Positions 1 through 10,587 of a stretch of DNA of 64,000 nt are shown here, piece by piece (positions within the stretch are counted from its first letter, which is position 1; every line of letters starts with the position of its first letter). The notes below the pieces were generated by a model that was given only the letters and a program-made list of their open reading frames with translations, was not told the origin of the DNA and did not search any database. The DNA is from Gonapodya prolifera JEL478 (taxonomy: Eukaryota > Monoblepharomycota > Monoblepharidomycetes > Monoblepharidales > Gonapodyaceae), in assembly GCA_001574975.1 (NCBI GenBank), contig KQ965745.1:248001-312000 (forward strand). Direction: 5' to 3'. A program made the position numbers and the translations under genes.

Positions 1-1006
1 AGGGTTAGACGTGGTGAGGAAAGAGCGACAAAGGAATTGAAAGGGTTCTTAGCGTTCACCGTGTCGTCGACGCTCCAACGACCAAGCCCACAATCGAGTG
101 TTGTGGGGTTCTGGTCCGAATCTCCCAAACCATTTCCAGAAATCTTTTCCCCCCTCCCCCCCACCCTACGCACCAGAAATAATGATACCAGTGGGAATGT
201 CGCGTCTGTTCGGAAGCACGGTTCTGCGAATGGGACGTGTCAGAGACATGCAAAGCAGTAAGAAGCAAGGAAGATAGGAGCGTACACGTCCAAGGGCCAG
301 TGATCCATCTCAACGAAACGCGATATGTTGTCTATAGCGTCGCGGTTGAGCGAGAGGAGAACGTCCTTTTGGGGGGAGGAGGGTGGTGTGGGTGTGTGGC
401 GTCCACAAGCGGGGCACTGCAACCCAAGACCGCACCTCGATTTTGGCAGACACGCGCCGCCACGCCGTGGTATACTTCCTCTGTCTGAGCGCGCATAGTG
501 CCTCGGGTTCGGTGAAGGTGGAGTCGAAGACACAGCGTTGGAATGGGAGGTGTGCGGGTGCCGGTGCGGATGTGGATGTGGTGTGGGTTGTGTCAGATGC
601 TAGCGAGAGTGAGGGAAAGCGGGGGGGGATCGGTGAAGCGGGGCCACGAGTAGGAGGAGATGATTGCTTGCCACCCACACTTTGCTTTCTTCCTCGCCCC
701 CGGCCCCGCGGCCGTCCTTTGCCTGGCATTTCCCGCTTCCTGCAATGCATTCGCGTTGGCTGCCCCGTCGGGGAGAATGAAGAAGGACGACTGGGCACGA
801 ATCAATCGACAAAACATTCCACGTTACAACTGCACGAGCATTCGCACTCACTCTCGTCAGCGACACGTACTTTTCTGCCGCCGCTTCGCCGTCTCCGTTA
901 TTTGCGCCGTCTCCGTTGCCCCGTCGTCGTTTCATTTGTACGTTTTCTGAACTCCTGGTGTAGTGTTCGCTCTCCGTGGCCACCCTTCGCACCCGGCCGA
1001 CCAATA
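1..1006. other. 5' flank of the NSRP1 gene; no gene recognised
   Basis: This GC-rich stretch lies upstream of the NSRP1-like gene. Open frames on both strands are low-complexity and overlap each other. A frame continuous with the NSRP1 first exon runs up to about position 383, but its translation resembles no family and precedes the conserved start, so it is read as promoter and 5' UTR. The first eight bases happen to match a telomere-type unit, but nothing repeats. Confidence 0.4.
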
Positions 1007-2543
1007 ATGTCAAACCAGAATAGCGGACTCGCATTCGGACTCAACATCACGAAAAAGAAGCCAGTAATCGGCCCCACTCTTCCATCGTCCGGCCCCGGCG
1101 CACGCCCTCCTCAAAAGACAGTCCTCAACCTTCCCCAGAAACGCAAGGCTGCATCCGCTCTCCTCCTCGGCGGACACGACGACGATGACGCAGTCGGCTC
1201 TGCGAATGGACGACCGCTGACAGACAAGGACCGCGCGCGGGCAGAAATCCGCGCAGCCCAGAAGAAGTCGGAGGACCGCACCCGCATCGAGCTCGAGAAG
1301 GCACTCGAGGAAGTGGACCCCTCCATTTTCGATTACGATGCTGCGTACGATGACTTGAAGGCGGCTGAGAGGGAGGCAAAGAAGAAGAAGGGCGCCGTGG
1401 AGGAGGAGAAAGAGAAGGGAAGAAAGCAGGTTCGTTTCTCGTCGACTGTACGCGGTAACGCTGGTTGGGGTCTCGACGATTAAGTCTCCTTTCACATTTC
1501 TTGTTCGAAACGGCCATCTCTTTCCTGCCCCGGCTCGACGGCTGGTGTCTCACTCATGACACGATGTCGTCCCATATCTGTTCCGGACATGACTCTCTCA
1601 CCGGTCCCATCCACGACCACCGGGCATATTCACTCTCATGTTTATTTCTACGGACACGCTCTCCTCCCCTCTCCTCCCCTCTCCGATCCCACTCTGCACT
1701 CTCCCCTTCCCCCCTGTCCTTTATGCTCCCCAGCCCCGCTACATCGGCGCGCTCCTGCGCGCTGCGGACCAACGTAAAATCGACCTTCTGCAAGCCACCG
1801 AGCGCAAGATCCAGCGCGAGCGCGAAGCAGAGGGCGACGAGTTCGGCGACACGGAAAAGTTCGTCACTGGCGCCTACAAGCAGACCATCGAGGACATGCG
1901 CCGTACCGAGGAGGAGGAACGAAAGAGGGCCGAGAGCGAGGATGTCACGCGGAAGAAGGATTTGACCGGGTTTTATCGCTCCTTGTTGGATGAGACCACC
2001 AGGGTCGTCGAGGTGCCTGTCAAGGGTACCGTGAAGGCTGCGGGAGCCGGATCGAGTGCTGCGGCGCCCGGCGAGCGAACGGACGACGCCTCCGGGGACA
2101 AGGACAATGACGGCACGCGCCCGCGCCCACCCCCGGGCGTGCTCGTGAACGACTCGGACGAAATCGTCGACAAGCGGCAGCTTCTTGCAGGCGGGCTCAA
2201 CATCTCGTCGTCGCGGACCAAGACGGCCGCCCAGCTGGATCGCGAGGACCGGGAAGAGCGCGCCCGCTCCGCCGGCGCGGCCGCGTCTGCCGCCCGAGCC
2301 CGCGACGAAGAACGGCGGCGCAGAATGGAGGAGGCGGAACGCACCGCGGCGTACGTTGAGGCGCAGAGACGGGAGGTTTTGGAGAGAGAGAGGGAGAAGA
2401 GGGAGAAAGAGGTGCAAGGGCTCAAGGAGATCACACAGCGGAGGACGACGGAGACTGCGGCGGAGGAGGCCAGGAGGAGGTTTTTGGAGCGGAAGAACGC
2501 AGTGGGTGGGGGTTTGGGGTTGGAGGATAGTGATGAGGATTGA
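1007..2543 (+). CDS. NSRP1: NSRP1/CCDC55-like nuclear speckle splicing regulator
   Basis: Two exons, 1007-1429 and 1734-2543, give 410 residues with a phase-0 join and a 304-nt intron. The family consists of nuclear, highly charged proteins that regulate alternative splicing. The N-terminus has the family's short glycine/lysine-rich opening (MSNQNSGLAFGLN), followed by a DxxIFDYDAAYDDLK-type motif near residue 110. Exon 2 opens with PRYIGALLRAADQRK and continues into a charged coiled coil (REREAEGDEFGDTEKFVTGAY, then VTRKKDLTGFYRSLLDE), which is the diagnostic core. The C-terminal third is Arg/Glu-rich helix. The start was chosen because it matches the family N-terminus, although the frame stays open further upstream. 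Recognition is by motif only. Confidence 0.85.
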
Positions 2544-2918
2544 GTGGGGTAAGGGGGTGGAGCGGGGGAGGGGTTGGCGGGGCAAAGGGGTTCGTGATTG
2601 GTGGTAACGGACGATGATACCCGGGGTGGTGGACGATTGGGGTGAGGATTATGGTGATATCCAGTGAAGGGCGAGAGGAAGACCTCCCGCGTTTTGTATA
2701 TAGCAAGCGGCTTGTGTCTGTCTCGACGGGAGGATGGGACCCGTCATATGGTACATGTACATACCCAATCACGAATGTAGCGTCGGGCCAGGCGTCATTT
2801 AACTCGGTTTTGCAAGAAAGGATGTGCTAGAACAACAGAAGCGACTTCATTTCTTCTGTAGCACTGCTGCTACCATAATTACATCACACAACGCACACCC
2901 GCCCAACCCACCATCGCA
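2544..2918. other. intergenic, convergent 3' ends
   Basis: These 375 bp separate the 3' end of the NSRP1-like gene from the 3' end of the HEAT-repeat gene on the other strand. No coding frame or RNA gene is visible. It should hold the 3' UTRs and polyadenylation signals of both genes. Confidence 0.5.
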
Positions 2919-5900
2919 CTATGCCTCCACCGTATCCACGCCCACCCTCCTCCGCTCCATCATCCTGTCTCTGACTCTCGCTCTCTCGACACGAGCCCAG
3001 ACGCCCACACTCCCGACCCCTGCATCGCGCACCAACTGTTCCATGGCACGCTCCACGGCCTCTGCACGGTGCTGCTCCACAACGTGGTCAGAAAGGCCAT
3101 GCTGAGAAATCACGTGGTGCTTGAGCAGGGACAACTTGTGAGGGAGAGTCCCGATGTCGGCCACGGAGGTCGGTTGCGAAGGTGGGCGAATGGGTGGGGG
3201 AAGCGCCACTTGGGCGATAACCATGTCCGGCGTGGTGATAGATTGCTGACGCCCGCTAGTGTTGTTCGCATCGGGGGGCGCCTCGGTCGCGTCGGTTCGG
3301 TCTGGTGGAGGCTTGGCCATCTCAGGCTGGATGGCGTCGTCCTCCCGGTCCTCTGCAATAACGCCGTCTGCCCGGCGTGCGATCGCGCGCAGGATGTTGA
3401 CGTCCCGCACGGAGCTGCGACGGCGGCGCAGACGTGGAGGCATTGTCGCGGGCGAGGTTTCTTCGTTGCGTTGGTTTTCATTTGATGGGGGGCGAGGTGC
3501 AGTTGGAGGCGTGTCTGGCGCCCGCCGCGTGGGAGTGGCATCAAGCTCGACACCCTTGGAAGTCAGGAGCTCGGCGACTTCTTTACGGACAAGAGGGGAC
3601 GGGTCGGTTTGGAACATCCCCAAGAGCACGTTGCGAGCATGTTGTACTGAAGAAAGGTTCTTGTCCTCCGATGGCTTGCCGGAAACGTCGGCGTTTGAAG
3701 AGCGTCGGCTGCTCAGGAATGACGCTTTTCCCATGCCCCAAAAGCTACTTTGGGCGTCTTGCTCGGGCACGATCGCAAGACTTGACTGCCGCTTGATGAG
3801 CATCGGTGGTGGCCTGAGCGACGTCGAGGGCAGCACCCCCTTTCCTTGTGTTTCCTCGGTGGCACCAGTGCCACCGCTAACGGCTTCGCTTGACCCAACT
3901 TTGGCAGGTTGAAAAGTCCTGTCGACAGGGGCATCAACGAGTCCCATAGCTGCCACACACGCAACGGCTTCGATCCTGACCTCCTCGTCGGGCTCGCACC
4001 GCATGGCGCCCAACATCGTCTGCTCCATAGCCGGGGTGCGTTTGAGCAGGCTGAGCGTCTTGAACGCGATCAGGCGCGTTTCTGGCGCCGGATCGACCAG
4101 CACAGACAGAAGGCTTACGGTCAGACTGTAAGGCGGCAAAATACAGACCGATGTATCCACTGCGACCGGCAAGGGTATGTCCGATCCTTGGATCTCCACT
4201 TCACTGACCTCTTCCTTCCCAAGTTTCCCTGCCTGCTTGAGGCCCTCGACGACTTTGTGCACGGTCCTTGCCACTTCTCCTTTGACAACACCGTTCCCGT
4301 GCGCGATTCCAATCGCACCGCACAGTGAGTCCCACGTAGGTGACGGTAAGCCCTCCACAGCCCCAAGCTTGGCGATCAGTTTTAGCGCGTCATGTTGCAA
4401 GCCGACCTCCTTGTCGGGCCCAATCTGTCTGCCGAGGTACAGTAGCGCGCGCGCGCGACACGTCCTCTCGCCGAGGGGGAGATAGTACAGGGCGTTGTTG
4501 CGCACGGACTTGCTCCAGTCGGAGAAGGCAAGCTCGATCAGGAAGTCAAAAAGTACCAAGACAACGGGCATGTGGGGAGCAAGGTAAGGGTTGTCGGCGG
4601 CGTCGGTGGGCCCGGTGGTTGATGGCTGCACGATGGGGGGTGCCGCGGTCTGGCGCCCGTTTGGTCCTCCTCCCGTCTTTCTCCCATTCGCTTCTGCACC
4701 CGCCCCGCGCACTGCACTCTTCCCGTCTTCTTTACCCCTTACTGTCCTGGCCTTGGCCGCCAAGTCGGCCAACTTCTTCAACACAACTCCACCCACGGTC
4801 GCAGCATCTTTTCGTGTCCTCCAATCCGTACTGCGCGCATCCTCTCCCGTCAGTGCTGCCAGAACGTCTGGGTAGACTTCCTTCCCCTGCCCGTCCATGC
4901 GCCATAGAACATACTCCCCCAGAAAGTCCACCGCCAATCGCCGCCGTTCGTCGCGAAGACTGCCCAAGTACCCGCGCACGACGGCAACAAAACGCGCGTC
5001 AAGTGGGACGGGAAGGGCCGACACTCCAAACACTCCCACGCTGTCCGAGTCGCCGCTCTCGGCATCCCCGTCCCCACGCAAGGCGGCGCTACAACACCAC
5101 CACACAACACGCCACTTCATCTCCGCATCGTCTGTGCTCTCCAACACACTCCCAAGGCCATCCCGCATGGCCACAACTTCGGACGGCGGACACGCAGCGG
5201 GGCGCACGCCCGCCAGAAGCGCCACGGTCGCCGCAGCGCGCCAAGCTCGGCTAGCTGGCTCTCGCGAGGGCCCCGCAAGGGAGAGCGCGAGGTGCGCCCC
5301 GGCGCGCAGGGCGGCCATGGCGGCGGGCACGATGTCCGAGTTGGTGTCGGTGTTGGAGGCGCGGTCAGGTCCAGCGCCGCTCCCGCTCCCGCCCCCACGC
5401 TGGCGCACAAATGAGCGCAGGATGGAGAGGTCGGCGGCGAGGTGTCGGTTGGCTGTGCTTTCGGCGCGGGTCGCGTGGGCGTGCAGGAGGGGCGCGACTA
5501 GCGTTGGGTTGGAGCGGGGCGAGGTTGGAGATTTGGGGTTTCGGGGTTGTGTTGTGGGGATTTGGGTATGGGCCGAAGGGGAAGCCAAAGTCGAACAGAT
5601 CAATCCAACTAAAAACACAAACATTGGTGGGCCTGTCCCCCACACCCCCCACAACGCACCGGCGCCATACAAGTCATCCACGGCGGCTTCGATCGCGGCG
5701 CGCGCGTCGTCCTGCTTTGCGGACGCCATGCGCGTGACTTCGGTCAGGAGGTTCTTCCACATCCCCGACTTTTTATGTGGTGGGGTGGGATGGGGTTGGG
5801 TGCGGGCGGGGTTTGTCAGTTCACAAAACACAAAACCCCCCTTCAGACCCAGCCCCCACAGCTCTCCACCCACCCTCTGCGTATCCAGCGCCATCCGCAA

Positions 5901-6341
5901 CCTCTCCTCGCCCCTCTGCCTCGGCACGACCGCGACGTTGCCTCCGCCGATCCGGCGCCTGATTTCGCCGTCGCCTGATTTGGCACGTGGGGGTGAGGAA
6001 GAGAGGCTGGTTTGTGTGGGGGCGGGGGCGTGGGTCGTGGTTGTGGTGGAAGTAGAGGTGGTGGTGGTGGTGGACGTGGGGGGTTGGAAAGCGGGATTTG
6101 CGGACTGGCTATGCGATTGTGAGTGCGCGTGCGACTGCGAAGTGGATCCCCCCGTGTACCCCGTTTCCGAAGCAGGCACCGGTGCGCTCAAGTCCGGCAC
6201 GATAATTCTGAGAAGCGGCGTTGACGGCGGGGATGGGGTTGGTGGATGGGGCGGGGGCGCTGCGTGGGGGTGGAGTGAAGTTTGTCGTTGTGGAGTGTGG
6301 GGGGACGGATGGATGGATGTTTGAGACGGGGAAGAAAACAT
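2919..6341 (-). CDS. HEAT/ARM-repeat protein of unknown role
   Basis: One open frame of 1,140 codons runs the whole length. From about position 5490 down to 3600 it encodes paired helices typical of HEAT repeats, for example SDWSKSVRNNALYYLP, ETRLIAFKTLSLLKR, DEEVRIEAVACVAAMGL and PSPLVRKEVAELL. The first 180 codons are Ser/Thr/Pro low complexity. A GTGCGT...GCTAG intron at 5498-5659 (162 nt, a multiple of three, no stop) probably interrupts the frame, because splicing joins DDLYGA to VAPLLHAHA and leaves a cleaner helix. A second in-frame intron near 5775-5830 is possible. The ATG at 5762 (MWKNLLTEV) is an alternative start and would remove the low-complexity leader. The C-terminus ends in a basic helix. 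No specific family was recognised. Confidence 0.6.
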   Translation of the reverse strand: MFSSPSQTSIHPSPHTPQRQTSLHPHAAPPPHPPTPSPPSTPLLRIIVPDLSAPVPASETGYTGGSTSQSHAHSQSHSQSANPAFQPPTSTTTTTSTSTTTTTHAPAPTQTSLSSSPPRAKSGDGEIRRRIGGGNVAVVPRQRGEERLRMALDTQRVGGELWGLGLKGGFVFCELTNPARTQPHPTPPHKKSGMWKNLLTEVTRMASAKQDDARAAIEAAVDDLYGAGALWGVWGTGPPMFVFLVGLICSTLASPSAHTQIPTTQPRNPKSPTSPRSNPTLVAPLLHAHATRAESTANRHLAADLSILRSFVRQRGGGSGSGAGPDRASNTDTNSDIVPAAMAALRAGAHLALSLAGPSREPASRAWRAAATVALLAGVRPAACPPSEVVAMRDGLGSVLESTDDAEMKWRVVWWCCSAALRGDGDAESGDSDSVGVFGVSALPVPLDARFVAVVRGYLGSLRDERRRLAVDFLGEYVLWRMDGQGKEVYPDVLAALTGEDARSTDWRTRKDAATVGGVVLKKLADLAAKARTVRGKEDGKSAVRGAGAEANGRKTGGGPNGRQTAAPPIVQPSTTGPTDAADNPYLAPHMPVVLVLFDFLIELAFSDWSKSVRNNALYYLPLGERTCRARALLYLGRQIGPDKEVGLQHDALKLIAKLGAVEGLPSPTWDSLCGAIGIAHGNGVVKGEVARTVHKVVEGLKQAGKLGKEEVSEVEIQGSDIPLPVAVDTSVCILPPYSLTVSLLSVLVDPAPETRLIAFKTLSLLKRTPAMEQTMLGAMRCEPDEEVRIEAVACVAAMGLVDAPVDRTFQPAKVGSSEAVSGGTGATEETQGKGVLPSTSLRPPPMLIKRQSSLAIVPEQDAQSSFWGMGKASFLSSRRSSNADVSGKPSEDKNLSSVQHARNVLLGMFQTDPSPLVRKEVAELLTSKGVELDATPTRRAPDTPPTAPRPPSNENQRNEETSPATMPPRLRRRRSSVRDVNILRAIARRADGVIAEDREDDAIQPEMAKPPPDRTDATEAPPDANNTSGRQQSITTPDMVIAQVALPPPIRPPSQPTSVADIGTLPHKLSLLKHHVISQHGLSDHVVEQHRAEAVERAMEQLVRDAGVGSVGVWARVERARVRDRMMERRRVGVDTVEA
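6010..6090. repeat. GT/GG-rich simple sequence
   Basis: A run of GTGG and GGTGGT units encodes Thr/Ser-rich low complexity on the minus strand of the HEAT-repeat gene. It is one of several purine-rich or pyrimidine-rich tracts between 5.8 and 7.6 kb. Confidence 0.6.
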
Positions 6342-6365
6342 GACTCAAAATGCGATTGCGATCTG

Positions 6366-8493
6366 TCACGCCCCCTCCATTTCCCGGATCATACCGTCCA
6401 TGTCCGCCGGCGGCGGCGGCACCGGTCCAGCATCGAGGATCCCAGTGCACAATTCGCATACACCAAGTTTCATCCGCGCGCTCTCATTCCGCGCCAACAG
6501 CTACCCGCAAAACTTGTAGCACCAACTCTAACTCCCCACGAGACCATCCACAACCTCACCCTTCGACCCTCCCCCGCCCCCACCCCCACCTCCCCCCGCC
6601 CACCCCAAAACACTCACCCCCACCCCCACCCCCTACCCCACCCTCAGCCCTGGCAACAGCCCTCGCCACAAGCTCGCCCACGACGTCTGCGCGGCCCGTT
6701 CCGACGCGGGTGGTTGAGGCCGGAGGTTTGGATGTGGCTACTTCGTGGGGTGATCCTGATCCGGGACTGACGACTGCTCCGAAAGCGACACCTGCAGCAG
6801 CACCATCACCGCCACTTCCGCCCACTCTGATTCTTCTTGTCCCCCGCGTCTGTCCATGCCCATGCCCGTGCCCATACCCAATTGCGGACCCCGCCGCACC
6901 CCCAAACCCAGACGGACCCGCACCCACACCCACACCCACACCCGCGATCCGCTCCACGTCCGGCCCGGGCTCGGGCGGTGCGAGTAACGCTGCGACGATG
7001 CGGGATGCGGTGGCGAGGTCTTGCGGTGGGATGTCGGCGATTGCGGATGGGGGTGCGACTGCGACTGGCCCTTGGGTTGGAGCTGGTGCCCCACCCGCCC
7101 CCGTTGGTCCACCCGAACCACCACCCGCCCCCGCACCAGCGCTCGAGATAAGGCCCATCCCAAACGCGGAGAATTGTGCAGACGCGCGGCGGCGAGAGAG
7201 TGTCGGTGACGGTGCCGAGGTCGAGGGTGGACGGAGTGGTGAGGCGGTGTCTTGTGGTGGTGCGAGGGATGACGATACGGGGGCGGAAGCGGGAGTGAAG
7301 GAGGAAGGGGAAGAAGTGGAAGATGAGGAGAAGTGCGCCGCCGTTGCGAGGCGGTACAAGAGACGGGTCGTGGTTATGGAGAGGGTGTGGGTGTGGGTTG
7401 TTGTGTTGGTGTTGTGTGGTGAGTTGTGTGGAGGTTGTTGTGAGGGGGAAGATGTGGAGGTGGAGGTGGAGGTAGGAGCAGCAGCGGCAGTAGGGGAGGA
7501 AGAGGAAGGAGGGACGGGAAGGACCGAGATGGAAATGTGGTGTGGCGCGCGTGGTTGTTTCCGTCCGTGACCGGGTTTTGTCCGGCCGTTATCTCTCCCG
7601 CCACCACCCGCGTAACCCGCGTGCGTGTCCCACCCGCCATTATTGCCCTTCTCCTTCCCAGTCCGCCCAGTCCGCCCAGTCCTCCCACTGCCCTTACTTA
7701 GTCCCACCCCACCGCCTCCCACGGCACCAGAAGAGGGCACCACGCAGTCTGCATGCCTGAGCTCGACCGTCCCGGCCACACCAACAACGCCCTGTTTTAG
7801 CACTCTCAGCGTTGCGTCGGGTGCCGTGAATCCCTCTGGCGCACCCGGATGGTTCGTGGGCGCTGTGGGCGAGTTGTGTCTGTAGTGCGCGGTGGACACT
7901 GGATGGGCCTCTCTGTGGGCAATGAGGAGAACTAACGGGTCAGTCTGCGCGGGCGGGCGCGGCGGGGGCAGCGCGGAGATAGGAGTGTGCCGCGGGGAGA
8001 GGGAGATGGGAGCAGCGTCGTGCGCGAATTGGAGGAAGGGGTGCGAGAACGCGGGCGGCGGCGGCGCTGGAGGGTGCGGAGTGCGAGTGGGAGTGTTGTG
8101 CGATGGCGCGCGCTTCTTCGAGGGCGGGGATCGCGAGACCATCCCGCGTGCGCGGTGCTGAGCGCGAGCCGAGTGCTGGATGTCCGCTGCGAGTGCGTGC
8201 GTGCGTGCGTGGAAGCGCAGTCCGCGCAGAAAGTGCGACTCGAAGGCCACGTCCAGGCGTGCGACGGTTGCGATCCCGTCGGCGAAAGAGCGCACGCGGG
8301 GATCGCCATCGGTGCGCGTGCTGGCTGCAGCCGTTGCCATGCCGTGGGCGCCGATCGGGTGTGCGGCTGTGGCCTGCCCGCACCCGTGCGCACGGGCCAT
8401 GTCCGCTCCATCCACAACCGAACGCGACGTGATTGTGTGCAAATGATGGTAAGAGTCTGCATTCTCGCAGGAATTGCTTATGGTATCCTCCAA
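6366..8493 (-). CDS. uncharacterised low-complexity protein (tentative model)
   Basis: A 645-codon frame (8493 to 6556) is rich in Ala, Gly, Pro, Ser and His. Helix-like segments stand out from this: one near 8240-8330 (VRSFADGIATVARLDVAFES) and others near 7000 (LATASRIVAALLAPPEPGPD) and 6670 (VVGELVARAVARAEGG). A final exon at 6500-6366 can be joined in phase and encodes LLARNESARMKLGVCELC followed by a proline run and a stop. Both other minus frames are also open around 7.9-8.5 kb, so exon limits and the start are uncertain. Composition alone could keep these frames open. No family was recognised. Confidence 0.35.
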
Positions 8494-10587
8494 CCTCGTT
8501 CATCGAGTTTACGATTTGGGCGTGTATGCTGTCGAACACATGCCAAAACTGAGTTTAATTTTATTTATTTTCATCCTTGCGTGGCTGAAGGGAACACCAC
8601 GTCGCTTCCGCGGACGGAAATTCTTTCAAGCCGGATTGTAATTGTGCAAGAATGTGTTCGGTTGCACCAGCCCTGGATGTGTTCTAGGGCGGGACGTGGG
8701 CGTTGCAACTTTCCCTTGGACGCACTCGGCACTTTCACTTGTAGACACTACCCTCGACACGACTACGCTCGTCGTTTGCCGAAGAAACGACTACTGTTTG
8801 TGGTGGTCAACCGGGGTAGAGTAGGACACGTCACGCTTGATGAGTTTCCGGGAGACTTGAACAGGTCAATGCGGTTTTGAGGGGAGTGTAATCGCAAGTG
8901 CGGTAAATCGTGGTGTTGTAACAAAGGCGCTCTTGGAATCCGCCGGCCGCCGCTCGATGCATGAATATTTTGGAGCGTTTTCGGGTATGACATGCGTGAT
9001 ATCTGGAGACGCTTCATCTGTTCATACATCACCACGTGTGCTTATGGTCTTCCCTTTCCACTTCTTTTTTCCTTTTTCATTACTGTACCACGCGCACACT
9101 CACACATGGTGACCATGAGATGCGGGAATGTCTACTGCCCTGAAAACGGACGACGCTGACGAAAACCCTTCCTTGACGCCATCTGTTTCAGTCGTTTGTA
9201 GGCATTCCCACATCCTGTCCACCTTCTGTGTTGCATTCAGCCATGCCACGCCGCGCGATGTGACTCTTCCCCTGCGCAATATTTCTCTTGTCTGCCGTCG
9301 CTCATCAAGCCTCCCTCAAGTCGCAAACCCCGGATATGTGACGTTTTCGTGGACTGGACTGAGTGAACGGCGATGCAAAGTTCCGCACTTTGGGCGTTGG
9401 AACGTGGAGGACGGCGTTGAGAGAGGCATTCTATCAGCCCTACCTCCATTTCAAAATCTGAAGAGGAGACGATTGGAATCCAGACACGGCCACACAAGTA
9501 CGCGTGCCAGCTGCCAAAGCATTTGAGAAAATTCAGGAAAATGCGATATGCATTTCGTGAAGTGCGACGAGCAAGAGCTGAGCATACGGTGCACTCCAGG
9601 AATGTATATCGCATGTTCCCTGGTTCTTCATGCGGAGTGGAGTACACGCGAACAATGTTGGAGAGTGCCCTGATCAATTTTGGTCGCTGTCCACGTCAAC
9701 CTGGGCCGAATGGAATCCAGATGCACGCACATGTGCAATCGCGTATGAAGAAGGTGACATTCTGTGATATGCATATCGCAGAGCACAATGGCTATGAGCG
9801 TGAGCTTGAGGTGCACTCCACGATTGTATATTGCAAGAAGTCACGGCTTCTTCATACGGGGTGCTTGGAATGGAAATAGCCGCACTCCAGGACTGTGTAT
9901 CTCGTGGCTCACAATTTCTTCTAGCTCGTAGGAATCATTGGAAACTGCGGATCTGTGCCGGGACGGTCGAGGTGGGTCCTCCGACACTCACCACGGTGAC
10001 CCCGGCGGCTGTAAATGCACCAGTCGGAGACACCCTGTTCTATCGCTCGCAATTGATATCTGGTCCGCATGTTTATTATGTCCGTCAACTCTTTCCTCTT
10101 TCGAACAAACCAATACTCGCATCAGAACAAAGAGTTCCGTCGTTGGTTTGTCCCTTCAGCATCAGTGGTAGTTGTAGTGGTACATGATATTTGATGTTCT
10201 CTGTTGAGCATGACCCTCGTAATATGTCCTAGCGTTGGGGTTTTCCATTCGGATCACGACTTTACCTTCCAAAGACCCGCTGCTGCTTGACAGATTTGGG
10301 CTTCTCTTCCTGGCCACCCCACTTCATGACTTTTAATTGAATATCGCACACGTACCGGAAAGGTGAACTTCTTGCTCCCACACCCCAAATCAATCCATAG
10401 ACCGTTCGAGCACGATAAAGTAACAATTCCACAATATATTGAAGGAAGTGCCTACTTGCACATGAAACACAACACAAAAACGCTCCAAATCAAAGCAGGA
10501 TGCAAATGACATAGGAATGACTGCAAATACAAGTGACAGAGACTAGCCTTTCAAGCGTACACAATCAACATTTTCAGTCTGCGCGCA
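8494..10587. other. 2.1 kb with no recognisable gene
   Basis: Only short overlapping frames occur here and none resembles a family. Base composition is closer to 50% GC than in the preceding 8 kb. The stretch holds the diverged tandem repeat at 9473-9915 and otherwise unique sequence. It lies between the start of the low-complexity gene and the 3' end of the gene at 10.6-12.7 kb, so part of it is probably promoter. Confidence 0.5.
9473..9915. repeat. diverged tandem repeat, period about 240 bp
   Basis: Unit 1 begins TGGAATCCAGACAC (9474) and unit 2 TGGAATCCAGATGC (about 9711). Each later contains a GCACTCCA-GA-TGTATAT-GCA block (about 9590 and 9812) and then a TTCTTCAT-CGG-GTG block (about 9625 and 9848). 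A third partial copy of the GCACTCCAGGA-TGT block lies at about 9883. Copies differ at many positions, so the duplication is old. Confidence 0.6.

Noticed and set aside
1-8. AGGGTTAG at the window start, like a fungal telomere unit (TTAGGG)
   Set aside because: Only one unit is present and nothing repeats after it, so it is most likely chance.
383-1006. Possible 208-residue N-terminal extension of the NSRP1-like protein
   Set aside because: The translation is low complexity and the conserved family N-terminus begins at the ATG at 1007.
4897-6324. 475-codon plus-strand open frame
   Set aside because: It is antisense to the HEAT-repeat frame, has simple composition and no motif. GC-rich sequence keeps it open.
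6350-7570. 406-codon plus-strand open frame rich in Pro/Thr
   Set aside because: It is a composition-driven shadow opposite the low-complexity minus-strand frame, with no recognisable domain.
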